Below are positions 7,462 to 15,041 of a DNA stretch of 50,681 nucleotides, one piece after another (position 1 is the first letter of the stretch; each line of letters begins with the position of its first letter). The stretch comes from Nocardiopsis chromatogenes YIM 90109 (GTDB lineage Bacteria; Actinomycetota; Actinomycetes; Streptosporangiales; Streptosporangiaceae): contig NZ_ANBH01000137.1 in assembly GCF_000341185.1 (NCBI RefSeq), positions 17,984 through 68,664 on the forward strand, given 5' to 3'. The position numbers and the translations under genes were made by a program. The notes beneath the pieces are model-generated. The model was not told where the DNA came from. It did not search any database and was given only the letters and a program-made list of their open reading frames with translations.

Positions 7462-9627
7462 TCAGCCGGGGGCGGCCACGACGGTGTCGTCGGCGGCATC
7501 GGCGGCCGTGTCGGTGCCGGGGGCGGTCGCCGGTTCGACGCGCACGGCGGCGACCTTGAACTCGGGCATCCGGCTGACCGGGTCCAGGGCGGGGTTGGTC
7601 AGGTCGTTGGCGGTCTGGGCGCCTCCGAAGTGGAAGGGCACGAACACCGTGTCGCGGCGGGCCGTGGCCTCCAGGCGCACCCGGGCGCGCATGGTGCCGC
7701 GGCGGCCGGTCAGCAGCGCCCACTCCCCCGCGGCCAGGCCGTGCTCGGCGGCGGTGTCGGGGTGGACCTCCACCCACGCGGCCGGGGCCGCCTGCGCCAG
7801 CTCGCCGATGCGCCGGGTCTGGGCGCCGGACTGGTAGTGGCCCATGGTGCGCCCGGTGGTGGCCACCAGCGGGAACTCCGCGTCGGTGGCCTCGTCGGCC
7901 GGGGTGTGGCCCACCGGGTGGAAGCGGGCGCACCCGTCGGGGTGGGCGAAGCCGTCCAGGAACAGGCGCGGCGTGGAGGAGGTGGGCCCCGGCGCGGGCC
8001 AGTGCACCTCCTCCCCGGCCTCGATGCGCTCCGGGGCGGCGCCGGAGTAGTCGGCCGCACCGCCGGCGCTGGCCCGGCCCAGCTCGGCCAGGACGGTGTC
8101 GGCGTCGGCGGGGAACCGGTCGGGGTCCTGGCCGAGCCGGGCGGCCAGGTCGGCCAGGACCTGCAGGTCGGTGCGGACCCCGGGCGGGGGGTCCACCGCG
8201 CGGCGGCGCCGCAGGACGCGGCCCTCCAGGTTGGTCATGGTGCCCTCCTCCTCGGCCCACTGGGCCACCGGCAGCACCACGTCGGCGCGCTCGGCGGTCT
8301 CGGAGAGCACGAAGTCGGCGACCACCAGCAGGTCCAGGGCGCCCAGCCGGTCGCGCACCAGGGAGGCGTGGGGGGCCGAGACGGCCGGGTTGGAGCCGAA
8401 CACCAGCATCGCCTTGGGGCCGTCCCCGGTGCCCAGGGACTCCAGCAGCTCGAATGCGCTCACCCCGGCGCCGGGGATGTCCTCGGCGTCCACGCCCCAC
8501 ACGGCGGCCACGTGCTCGCGGGCGGCCGCGTCGGTGATCATCCGGTAGCCGGGGAGCTGGTCGGCCTTCTGGCCGTGCTCGCGGCCGCCCTGGCCGTTGC
8601 CCTGCCCGGTCAGGCACCCCCACCCCGAGCCGTCGCGGCCGGGCAGCCCCAGGGCCAGGGCCAGGTTGATCCAGGCCGAGGCCGACTCGGTGCCCTTGGC
8701 GTGCTGTTCGGTGCCGCGGCCGGTGAGCACGTAGGCGCCCTGCTCGCGGGCGGCGGTGCCGAGCAGGCGGGCGGCCTCCCGGATCTGCTCGGCGGGCACG
8801 CCGGTCTCCAGTTCGCACCGCTCGGGCCACCAGGCGGCGGCCTGGCGCCAGGCGGCCTCGAAGCCGGTGGTGCGCTCGGCGATGTAGCCGGTGTCGAGCA
8901 GGCCCTCCAGCTTGGCGGCGTGCAGCAGGCCCAGCGCCAGCGCGGTGTCGGTGCCGGGGCGGGGGGCCAGGTGCAGGCCGCCGCCGTCGAGGGCGACGCG
9001 GGCGGTGGGGGTGCGGCGCGGGTCGACCACGACCAGGGCCGGCGCCGTCAGGTGGCCCATCAGCGGGGGCATGGTCTCGGCGGGGTTGGCCCCGGCCAGC
9101 AGGACGGCCCCGGCCCCGCCCAGGTCGGTGACGGGGAAGGGCAGGCCGCGGTCCAGGCCGAAGGCGCGGCGGGAGGCCGCGGCGGCCGAGGACATGCAGA
9201 ACCGGCCGTTGTAGTCGATCATGCGGGTGCCAAGGGCCAGGCGGGCGAACTTGCCCAGTTGGTAGGACTTCTCGTTGGTCAGGCCGCCCGAGCCGAAGAC
9301 GGCCACGGCGTCGGGGCCGTGCTGGGCCTGCAGCGCCGTGATGCGGTCGGCGACCAGGTCCAGGGCCTGGTCCCAGGTGGCCTCCACGAGGCGCCCGCCC
9401 CGGCGGATCAGCGGCGAGGTGAGGCGCTCGGGGGAGGCGAGCAGCTCGCCCGCGGTCCAGCCCTTGCGGCATAGCCCGCCCCGGTTGACCGGGAAGTCGC
9501 GGGGGCGGGTGGCCCAGCCGCCGCCGTCGGCAGGCCCGACGTACATGGCGCACTGCAGGGCGCAGTAGGGGCAGTGGGTGGCGGTACCGGCCTGCGGGTC
9601 CGGGGGCGGGGTGCGGGTGGGGCTCAC
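7462..9627 (-). CDS. nasA: Assimilatory nitrate reductase catalytic subunit (Mo-bisMGD)
   Basis: A 721-residue molybdopterin oxidoreductase. An N-terminal [4Fe-4S] site is formed by C19, C22, C26 and C53, followed by Lys55. Central pterin-binding blocks such as YNGRFCMSSAAAASRRAFG follow, then a C-terminal molydop-binding domain containing TGRTMGHYQSG. It reduces nitrate to nitrite in the cytoplasm, and no Tat signal is seen. Unlike Klebsiella NasA there is no C-terminal BFD domain; that module sits on the downstream FAD protein. A GTG start at 9627 overlaps the narK stop (GTGA), so translation is coupled to the transporter. Expected regulation is by GlnR/NnaR through the box upstream of narK. 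Confidence 0.92.
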   Translation of the reverse strand: MSPTRTPPPDPQAGTATHCPYCALQCAMYVGPADGGGWATRPRDFPVNRGGLCRKGWTAGELLASPERLTSPLIRRGGRLVEATWDQALDLVADRITALQAQHGPDAVAVFGSGGLTNEKSYQLGKFARLALGTRMIDYNGRFCMSSAAAASRRAFGLDRGLPFPVTDLGGAGAVLLAGANPAETMPPLMGHLTAPALVVVDPRRTPTARVALDGGGLHLAPRPGTDTALALGLLHAAKLEGLLDTGYIAERTTGFEAAWRQAAAWWPERCELETGVPAEQIREAARLLGTAAREQGAYVLTGRGTEQHAKGTESASAWINLALALGLPGRDGSGWGCLTGQGNGQGGREHGQKADQLPGYRMITDAAAREHVAAVWGVDAEDIPGAGVSAFELLESLGTGDGPKAMLVFGSNPAVSAPHASLVRDRLGALDLLVVADFVLSETAERADVVLPVAQWAEEEGTMTNLEGRVLRRRRAVDPPPGVRTDLQVLADLAARLGQDPDRFPADADTVLAELGRASAGGAADYSGAAPERIEAGEEVHWPAPGPTSSTPRLFLDGFAHPDGCARFHPVGHTPADEATDAEFPLVATTGRTMGHYQSGAQTRRIGELAQAAPAAWVEVHPDTAAEHGLAAGEWALLTGRRGTMRARVRLEATARRDTVFVPFHFGGAQTANDLTNPALDPVSRMPEFKVAAVRVEPATAPGTDTAADAADDTVVAAPG

Positions 9628-11027
9628 CGGGCCACCTCCTGGTCGGCGGCCCCGGCATCGGCCTTGGCGGAGGCGCCCGCGGCGCGCGCCGCGGTGGGGC
9701 GGCGCAGGTACACCGCCCAGGTGATGGCCAGGCACACCAGGTAGTAGGCCAGGAAGGCGGCGTAGGCGGGCACCGCTCCCCCGGTGGCGTCGAAGGACTG
9801 GCGGAAGACGAGGTTGATGCCCACCCCGCCCATCGCGCCCACCGCGCCGACCAGGCCCAGGGCCGCTCCGGAGACGCGGCGGAAGTGCTCCTCGGCGCCT
9901 CGGCGGTCGGCCCCGGACGAGGCGCGGTCGGCCGCGCGGGCGGCGTAGATGGCCGGGATCATCTTGTAGGTGGAGCCGTTGCCGATGCCGGTGAGCACGA
10001 ACAGCACGATGAAGGCGGAGGTGAACACCGCCAGCGACCCCGAGGCCGAGGCGGCGATGATCAGGCCGGTCCCGCCCGCCATTGCGGCGAAGTTCCACAG
10101 GGTGATGCGGGCGCCGCCGAAGCGGTCGGCCAGCAGCCCGCCCACGGGGCGGATGAGCGAGCCGATGAGCGGTCCGATGAAGGTGACCGCGGCGGCCTCC
10201 AGGGGGGTGCGGCCGAACTGGTTCTGCAGCAGGAGCCCGAAGGCGAAGGAGTAGCCGATGAAGGAGCCGAAGGTGCCGATGTACAGCAGCGACATGATCC
10301 AGAAGTCGCGGTCCTTGGCGGCGGCGACCTGGGCGCCGATGTCGGCGCGGGCGGTGTTGAGGTTGTCCATCCTGCGGGCCGAGACCAGGGCGGCCACCAG
10401 CAGCAGGGGGATGTACAGGGCGGCCAGGAGCCAGCCCCCGGCCACGCCGACGGCGGCGATGACGGCCAGCCCGGCCAGCTGGACCACGGCCACACCGACG
10501 TTGCCGCCTCCGGCGTTGATGCCCAGGGCCAGGCCCTTCTCCCGCTCGGGGAAGAAGGCGTTGATGTTGGCCATGGAGGAGGAGAAGTTGCCGCCGCCGA
10601 CCCCGGCGGTGGCGGCCAGCAGCGCGAAGAGCCAGAAGGGGGTGTCAGGGCTCTGGATGAGGTAGACGGCCAGGCCGGTGGGCACGAGCAGGGTCAGCAC
10701 CGAGATGACGGTCCAGTTGCGCCCGCCCAGCATCGGCACGGCCAGGGTGTAGGGCACCCGCAGCACGGCTCCCACCAGGGAGACCAGGGACACCAGCAGG
10801 AACTTCTGGGCGGGGGTGAAGTCGAATCCGGTCTCGGGGACCATGAACAGGGTCAGCACCGACCACAGGCTCCATACGCAAAAGCCCAGGTGCTCGGCGA
10901 AGACCGAGGCCCACAGGTTGCGGCGGGCGATGCGGCGCCCGTCGGCCTCCCAGAAATCGCGGTCCTCGGGGTCCCAGCGGGCGATCCAGCGCCCGCCGGG
11001 GCGGTGCGCGGTGTCTCGGCTCGTCAC
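9624..11027 (-). CDS. narK: Nitrate/nitrite transporter, NarK/NasA-type MFS
   Basis: A 467-residue major facilitator protein with about 12 hydrophobic segments. It contains the two glycine-rich nitrate signature regions of the family (GGGNFSSSMANINAFFP and GINAGGGNVGVAVVQ) and EREKG between them. It imports nitrate, and possibly exports nitrite, across the inner membrane. The start is taken as GTG 11027 because GGAAGG lies 8-10 bases upstream and the protein then starts just before the conserved region. A longer in-frame start at 11138 would run through the regulatory region. It is first gene of narK-nasA-reductase. Confidence 0.92.
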   Translation of the reverse strand: MTSRDTAHRPGGRWIARWDPEDRDFWEADGRRIARRNLWASVFAEHLGFCVWSLWSVLTLFMVPETGFDFTPAQKFLLVSLVSLVGAVLRVPYTLAVPMLGGRNWTVISVLTLLVPTGLAVYLIQSPDTPFWLFALLAATAGVGGGNFSSSMANINAFFPEREKGLALGINAGGGNVGVAVVQLAGLAVIAAVGVAGGWLLAALYIPLLLVAALVSARRMDNLNTARADIGAQVAAAKDRDFWIMSLLYIGTFGSFIGYSFAFGLLLQNQFGRTPLEAAAVTFIGPLIGSLIRPVGGLLADRFGGARITLWNFAAMAGGTGLIIAASASGSLAVFTSAFIVLFVLTGIGNGSTYKMIPAIYAARAADRASSGADRRGAEEHFRRVSGAALGLVGAVGAMGGVGINLVFRQSFDATGGAVPAYAAFLAYYLVCLAITWAVYLRRPTAARAAGASAKADAGAADQEVAR

Positions 11028-11111
11028 GGCGCTGCCTTCCGGTCGGTCTCGGAAAATCGTCGGATTCGCCGTTGACGCTAGGAAGCCGCCGTTGCCGGGA
11101 AATGTCATGTC

Positions 11112-11127
11112 GTAACGCAGGCGAAAC
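11112..11127 (+). promoter_or_regulatory. GlnR box upstream of narK
   Basis: The plus strand reads GTAAC-gcaggc-GAAAC, a perfect match to the actinobacterial GlnR consensus gTnAC-N6-GaAAC. It lies 85-100 bp upstream of the narK GTG, a distance like that of the array upstream of nirB. Its orientation is opposite to narK transcription, which is possible for GlnR sites. It is placed between the terminator hairpin of the preceding GNAT gene and narK. Confidence 0.75.
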
Positions 11128-11137
11128 AGTGACCTCA

Positions 11138-11200
11138 CCGCCGCACGCCCCCGCTGGTGAGGACCGGGGGCCCACCCTCACCAGCGGGGGCGTGCGGCGG
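11138..11200 (-). terminator. 25-bp perfect hairpin at the end of the GNAT gene
   Basis: Two perfect 25-base inverted arms (11138-11162 and 11176-11200) flank a 13-base loop. The upstream arm on the transcribed strand covers the last eight codons and the stop of the GNAT gene (stop at 11178-11180). No U-tract follows, as is common in high-GC actinomycetes. It would separate GNAT transcription from the narK promoter region just downstream. Confidence 0.75.
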
Positions 11201-11720
11201 GTGCGGTGCGGCGCCAGATCCGCTCTTGCTGCTGGTGTTCTGCGGTGGGGGCCATGCCGCAGGAGCGCGCCACGCGCTCGGAGTCGAGGTGGCCGGGGGC
11301 GATGGCGGCGGTGAGGTATCTCACGCCGTTGCGGGCCAGCCAGGCGGCCATGGCGCGGGCGGCCTCGGAGGCCAGGCCGCGGCCCTGCCAGGGGGTGCCC
11401 ACCACCCAGGCCAGGGCGGCCGAGGGCGGGTCGGCGGCGGGTGCGGCCGTGTCGGGGGTGGTGTGCACGGTGGCCTGGACCGTGCCCGCGGGTTCGGGGG
11501 CGGAGATGATCCAATTCAGCCAGGCCTCGTTCGGGTCGGGCGGCCCGGCGAGCATGGCCCTGTAGCGGCGGCGCAGGTCGGCCGGGGTGGGCGGGGCGCC
11601 GCCGATGCGGGTGTAGAGGGCGGGGTCGGCCAGGACGGCGGCCATGGGCTCGGCGTGGTCGGTGCGCAGCGGCTCCAGCAGCAGCCGCGCGGTGGCGATG
11701 GGTTCGGCGCGAAGGTCCAT
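11178..11720 (-). CDS. GNAT-family N-acetyltransferase (RimJ/RimL-like)
   Basis: A 180-residue protein with an N-terminal TARLLLEPLRTDHAEPMAAVL opening typical of the RimJ/RimL group. The acetyl-CoA binding region GTPWQGRGLASEAARAMAAWL matches the family pattern Q/R-x-x-G-x-G/A. The C-terminal SERVARSCGM matches the usual S..V..K.GF motif in degenerate form. The acceptor substrate is unknown. Start ATG 11720. Its last codons form one arm of a very strong hairpin. It lies upstream of narK on the same strand but is probably a separate transcript because of that hairpin. Confidence 0.85.
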   Translation of the reverse strand: MDLRAEPIATARLLLEPLRTDHAEPMAAVLADPALYTRIGGAPPTPADLRRRYRAMLAGPPDPNEAWLNWIISAPEPAGTVQATVHTTPDTAAPAADPPSAALAWVVGTPWQGRGLASEAARAMAAWLARNGVRYLTAAIAPGHLDSERVARSCGMAPTAEHQQQERIWRRTAPAARPRW

Positions 11721-11805
11721 GGCCGCAGAGCCTCGCGAGGGCGCCCGGCGGCGGCAACCGGTTTTCGGTGCGGCCGCCTGACTTCCCGATTGATGATCGC
11801 CGAGT

Positions 11806-11827
11806 GGTATGCATCGAGATGCATACC
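11806..11827. promoter_or_regulatory. Palindromic operator of the small toxin-antitoxin pair
   Basis: A perfect inverted repeat has 10-base arms GGTATGCATC and GATGCATACC around a 2-base centre, giving two ATGCAT cores 10 bp apart. It ends 16 bases before the antitoxin ATG at 11844. Ribbon-helix-helix antitoxins bind paired short palindromes and repress their own operon, so this is the expected autoregulation site. No clear ribosome binding site precedes ATG 11844, so a leaderless or near-leaderless transcript is possible. Confidence 0.65.
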
Positions 11828-11843
11828 GATGTACGCTGCGTTC

Positions 11844-12050
11844 ATGGCTTCTGCGAGAGTGACGATCACCGTTCCCCAGGTCATTGCCGACAAGGTGAAG
11901 ATTGTGGCCGCTGAGCAGGGAGTCAGCGTGTCCTCCTACATCTGCAAAGCCATGATCGAGCAGATGGCGGCCGACACTGCGGACGTGCTGGCCGAGTACG
12001 GGGCCCGCCGAGAGGCCGAGGAACGAGAGGACCGCCGGCTCAGTGCATGA
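11844..12050 (+). CDS. Ribbon-helix-helix antitoxin-like protein
   Basis: A 68-residue protein. Residues 4-45 read as a ribbon-helix-helix DNA-binding domain (strand RVTITVP, helix IADKVKIVAAEQG, turn VSVSSYICKAM). The tail (about 50-68) is charged and probably disordered, as in antitoxins that wrap a toxin. It overlaps the next gene by 8 bp, the usual antitoxin-first order. An alternative in-frame ATG at 11829 would add five residues. A perfect palindrome just upstream fits self-regulation. The base composition is lower in GC than the neighbours. Confidence 0.75.
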   Translation: MASARVTITVPQVIADKVKIVAAEQGVSVSSYICKAMIEQMAADTADVLAEYGARREAEEREDRRLSA

Positions 12051-12357
12051 AGGGGACGCCTATCGGATCAATCGACGGCGCCGTAACGAGGTCGTCGTCC
12101 TCGGTGGCGGCGCCCTGAAATACGAGTCCTACCCCTTCATACCGGTCATCCCCGTCGTGGATGGTCTCGGCGAGAAGGAGACCTTTTTCGCCGCCCGCAT
12201 CAGTGAGCCCGTCCGCGGAGTGGTCCTGGTGTTGGACATGGAGCCCGTCCACCGCAGGCTTTTGGAGGAGGGGGAACTGCTCGGGTCGATCTCCCGGTAC
12301 GAGCTCGACGCCGTGAAGACGCTCCTTCGTATCGCGCACGACCTCGACAGCGGCTGA
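12043..12357 (+). CDS. Putative PemK/MazF-like toxin
   Basis: A 104-residue protein starting at GTG 12043 inside the end of the antitoxin gene. It opens with GDAYRI, has strands VVVLGG and FIPVIPVV, and ends with GVVLVLDMEPVHRRLLEEG, GSISRYELDAVKTLLRIAHDL. The C-terminal half follows the MazF/PemK pattern (strand, then R-L, then a helix with L..V...L). The N-terminal catalytic region is divergent and the usual RP.VVV motif is not recognisable, so ribonuclease activity is not assured. The operon structure with a ribbon-helix-helix partner is the main support for a toxin role. Confidence 0.55.
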   Translation: MHEGDAYRINRRRRNEVVVLGGGALKYESYPFIPVIPVVDGLGEKETFFAARISEPVRGVVLVLDMEPVHRRLLEEGELLGSISRYELDAVKTLLRIAHDLDSG

Positions 12358-12456
12358 ATCACCCGAGCCATCGCAGTGCATCCATGGCTGCCGTCTCCAG
12401 GGGCCAGGGCCGGGACCGGGGATGATGGCCGTTACCCGAAGTGCCTCCGCAGGTGT

Positions 12457-13311
12457 TCAGGTGGTGATGTCCTGCGCGAGGCGCGCTGCCGCACCGGCGG
12501 GTTCGCGGCCGAGGAGTTCGGCCATCAGCGGGGTGGTCTTCGCGAAGTATCCGGCCCGGGCGGCCCGGTGGAAGGCGAGCACGAGCCGGGCGGCCTGTTC
12601 CGGGAGGCCCTGTGCGGCCTGGTCGGCGACCCACTGTTCGTCGTCGACGACGACGCGGGTGATCGTGCGGCCGGTGAGCTGGGAGGCGGTCGCGGCGAGG
12701 TCGTCGAAGGTGAGGGCCCTCGGCGCGGTCAGGTCGACGGGGCCGTCGAAGGAGCGCTCGCCTGCGAGGAGGGCCGCCGTGGCCTCGGCGACCTCGTCGC
12801 GGTCGGTGTAGGGGACGGGGCCGTCCGCGGGCTGGGCGATCCGCCCGGTCTCCTGCCAGGGGCCGAGCACCTGGTCGAGCGGGCCGTAGGCCCCGTTGCG
12901 CAGCGCCGTCCAGGCGACCGGGGACGCGGAGAGGACCGCCTCGGTGGCGATGTGGATCCCCGTCGGCGTGTACGGGTTGCCGGGGGCGGCGCCGTGCTGG
13001 CTCGTGTAGAGGATCCGGCCCGCACCGGCCGCGACGGCCGCCTCGACGGCGTTGCGGTGCAGGGCGACCAGGTCGGCCGAGGGGTCGTTGCCCGAGACCA
13101 GGAGCACCTGTTCGGCGCCGGCGAACGATGCGCGCAGCGCGGCCGGGTCCTCGTAGGAGGCCTGCCACACGCGGACGCCGCGGTCGGCGAGGTGCCGCGC
13201 CTTGGCGGGATCGCGGACGCTGACGCCGATCCGGTCGCCGGGCACGCGCGCGAGGAGGTGTTCGACGGTGGCTGCGCCCAGTCCGCCGGTGGCGCCGGTG
13301 ACGACGATCAT
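12457..13311 (-). CDS. NmrA/QorB-like NAD(P)H-binding oxidoreductase
   Basis: A 284-residue atypical short-chain dehydrogenase. The Rossmann motif VVTGATGGLGAATVEHLL is at residues 3-20, followed by VSVRDPAKARHLADRGV and the YEDPAALRASFAGAEQVLLVSG segment. These match the NmrA group near E. coli QorB (YtfG), an NAD(P)H:quinone reductase. The chosen start is ATG 13311, preceded by GGGGAAGG about 10 bases away; an upstream start would put the operator inside the gene. It is divergent from a TetR gene with a shared palindrome, so it is probably the regulated target, perhaps induced by quinones or electrophiles. Confidence 0.85.
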   Translation of the reverse strand: MIVVTGATGGLGAATVEHLLARVPGDRIGVSVRDPAKARHLADRGVRVWQASYEDPAALRASFAGAEQVLLVSGNDPSADLVALHRNAVEAAVAAGAGRILYTSQHGAAPGNPYTPTGIHIATEAVLSASPVAWTALRNGAYGPLDQVLGPWQETGRIAQPADGPVPYTDRDEVAEATAALLAGERSFDGPVDLTAPRALTFDDLAATASQLTGRTITRVVVDDEQWVADQAAQGLPEQAARLVLAFHRAARAGYFAKTTPLMAELLGREPAGAAARLAQDITT

Positions 13312-13366
13312 GCTCGTGGCCCTTCCCCCTACCCCCGCATCCGGCCTGGCGGCGCGGGGCCCACAC

Positions 13367-13389
13367 AAGTTGACCGACATGGTCAACTT
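13367..13389. promoter_or_regulatory. TetR operator between qorB-like and tetR genes
   Basis: A perfect inverted repeat, AAGTTGACC-N5-GGTCAACTT, lies in the 148-bp divergent intergenic region. A second, degenerate copy (AAGCTGACC-N5-AGTCAAATT) is at 13413-13435. The two sites would let the TetR protein repress both its own gene and the oxidoreductase gene. Confidence 0.8.
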
Positions 13390-13459
13390 ATCTTTCGCGG
13401 GTCACCGTAGGTAAGCTGACCGGGCGAGTCAAATTTCCGGGGCGGCGAGACGGGGGACG

Positions 13460-14071
13460 GTGCGGACGATGGCCGATGCGGCACCTTCCGGATCCGGGCT
13501 GCGCGCCGACGCCAGGCGCAACACCGAGCAGATCCGCCGTGCGGCGATCGGGGCCTTCCAGGGCCGCGGCCTCTCGGTGCCGCTGGAGGAGGTCGCCGAG
13601 GCGGCCGGCGTGAGCAAGGGCACGGTCTTCAACCGCTTCGGCGGCCGGATCGGCCTCATCGAAGCCGTCATCGAAGAGGTCGTGGCCGCCGAGGTGCACG
13701 CCGTCATCGGCCGCGCCCGCTCCCTCGGCGGCGCATGGGAGCGGGTGGCCTACTACGTCACCGCGGTCCGGGACCTGCAGTACCGCCAGCCCGCGTTCGT
13801 CGACACCATGCTGCAGGCCTACCCCGACTCCCGCGGCCTCATGGAGATCTGCCGGGTCGGCGGCCGGATGAACGAGGAACTCGTCGCGCAGGGCCACTCC
13901 GCCGGCGCGCTGCGCCCCGAGCTGACCGCCGAGGACCTGCACGCGCTGCTCCACGACAACGCGCTCGCCCTCAAGCACGGGGCCCGCCCCCGGCGGGAGG
14001 ACTACGACCGCCGGACCGCCTACCTCCTCGACGGCATACGCGCGCAGGCGCACGCACCCCGCGGGCGGTGA
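13460..14071 (+). CDS. TetR-family transcriptional regulator
   Basis: A 203-residue protein. The N-terminal helix-turn-helix (about residues 18-64) has NTEQIRRAAIGAF, VPLEEVAEAAGVSKGTVFNRFGGRIGLIEAVI, a standard TetR pattern. The C-terminal ligand-binding region includes a W..V..YV..VRDLQ helix. It is divergent from the QorB-like gene, with a perfect 9-bp dyad between them, so it most likely represses that oxidoreductase. In the same frame a later ATG (fourth codon) could also be the start. The ligand is unknown. Confidence 0.88.
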   Translation: MRTMADAAPSGSGLRADARRNTEQIRRAAIGAFQGRGLSVPLEEVAEAAGVSKGTVFNRFGGRIGLIEAVIEEVVAAEVHAVIGRARSLGGAWERVAYYVTAVRDLQYRQPAFVDTMLQAYPDSRGLMEICRVGGRMNEELVAQGHSAGALRPELTAEDLHALLHDNALALKHGARPRREDYDRRTAYLLDGIRAQAHAPRGR

Positions 14072-14077
14072 CGCAGT

Positions 14078-14103
14078 GCGGCCGCCCTCGCGTCGGCGGC
14101 CGC
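14078..14103. terminator. Bidirectional hairpin between tetR and the APH-like gene
   Basis: Inverted arms GCGGCCGCC (14078-14086) and GGCGGCCGC (14095-14103) with an 8-base loop lie between two convergent genes, as expected for a shared terminator. Confidence 0.55.
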
Positions 14104-14118
14104 GCCCCGGCGGGGCGT

Positions 14119-14913
14119 CTAGAAGAACTCGTCCAGCAGGCGGTAGAACGCCAGGCGGCCGGGGTCGATGCGGTCGTCGCCGTAGTGGTGGGCGAACGCG
14201 CGGGCGAAGCCGGGGCCCCAGGACCGGCCGTCCTCCAGTTCGCGCAGGGCCAGCGCCACATCCAGGTGGCGGTCGGCCACGCCCAGGCGGCCGGGGTCGA
14301 CCACGCCCGTCCACTCCAGCGTCGCCGGGTCCACCAGCACGTTGTCCAGGGTCAGGTCCCCGTGGCAGACCACGCGGTCCTCCTCGGGCTCGTCGGGCAC
14401 CGACCGCTCCAGCTCGGCCAGCGCCTCCCGCGCGCTCATCCCCCGCCGCTCCTCGTCGAAGTCGTCGGCGTCCACCCGGCCCGCGCGCACGTTCTCGCGC
14501 GCCTGGGCCAGGGCGCTCTCCAGCCCGCGCGGGAACGGGCACTCCCCCGTCGGCAGGTCGTGCAGCCGCCGCGCCAGGCGGGCCACGGCCGCCACCACCG
14601 GGGCGCGCAGGTGCGCGGGCCAGTCCCCCGACGCCGGGCGTCCGGGCACCTGCGCCGAGACCAGCCACCCCGTGCCGCCGTCCTCGCCGGACTCCAAGGG
14701 GTCGGGGGCGGCCACGCCCGCACCGATCAGCCACCGGGCGCGCTCGGCCTCGGCGCGCAGCGCCGCGGGGTCCATGCCGATCTTGACGTACAGCGCCGCG
14801 CGGCCGCGGCCCGTCAGGCGCCACACCCGGTCGCCGGAGTCCCCTTCGGCCACCGGGGTCCAGCGGTACAGCAGGTGGCGGCGGCGCAGGCGGCGGCGGA
14901 CGGTCTCGATCAC
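14119..14913 (-). CDS. Aminoglycoside 3'-phosphotransferase-like kinase
   Basis: From GTG 14913 the protein has 264 residues, the usual APH(3') length. Seen motifs are LYVKIG (ATP-binding lysine), the catalytic loop VCHGDLTLDNVLVD near residue 181, and the metal-binding loop GVVDPGRLGVADRHLD, close to the family's IDCGRLGVADRYQD. The Cys of the usual DCG loop is Pro here. This could be a resistance enzyme, but actinomycetes hold many APH-like kinases with other roles. The start is preferred because the length fits and a TAGTGT sequence lies about 10 bases upstream, suggesting a leaderless message. Confidence 0.82.
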   Translation of the reverse strand: MIETVRRRLRRRHLLYRWTPVAEGDSGDRVWRLTGRGRAALYVKIGMDPAALRAEAERARWLIGAGVAAPDPLESGEDGGTGWLVSAQVPGRPASGDWPAHLRAPVVAAVARLARRLHDLPTGECPFPRGLESALAQARENVRAGRVDADDFDEERRGMSAREALAELERSVPDEPEEDRVVCHGDLTLDNVLVDPATLEWTGVVDPGRLGVADRHLDVALALRELEDGRSWGPGFARAFAHHYGDDRIDPGRLAFYRLLDEFF

Positions 14914-15041
14914 CCGCGCCACACTACCGGCCGCCGGAGATCCGGCCCCGCGGCGCCGATGAGTTCGGCGCGCGGGCCGGGTCTGAAGGGGTGAGAACGG
15001 CGCCCGGCCGGGGCGCCCGCTCACCGAAAGGACCCAGGGCC

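Noticed and set aside
5896-9474. A 1192-codon plus-strand open frame across nasA and the FAD reductase
   Set aside because: It is a shadow of two well-supported minus-strand genes; composition is that of antisense high-GC coding DNA.
13735-14994. Long plus-strand frame across tetR end and the APH-like gene
   Set aside because: It is out of frame with tetR and antisense to the kinase, which has the HGD catalytic loop.
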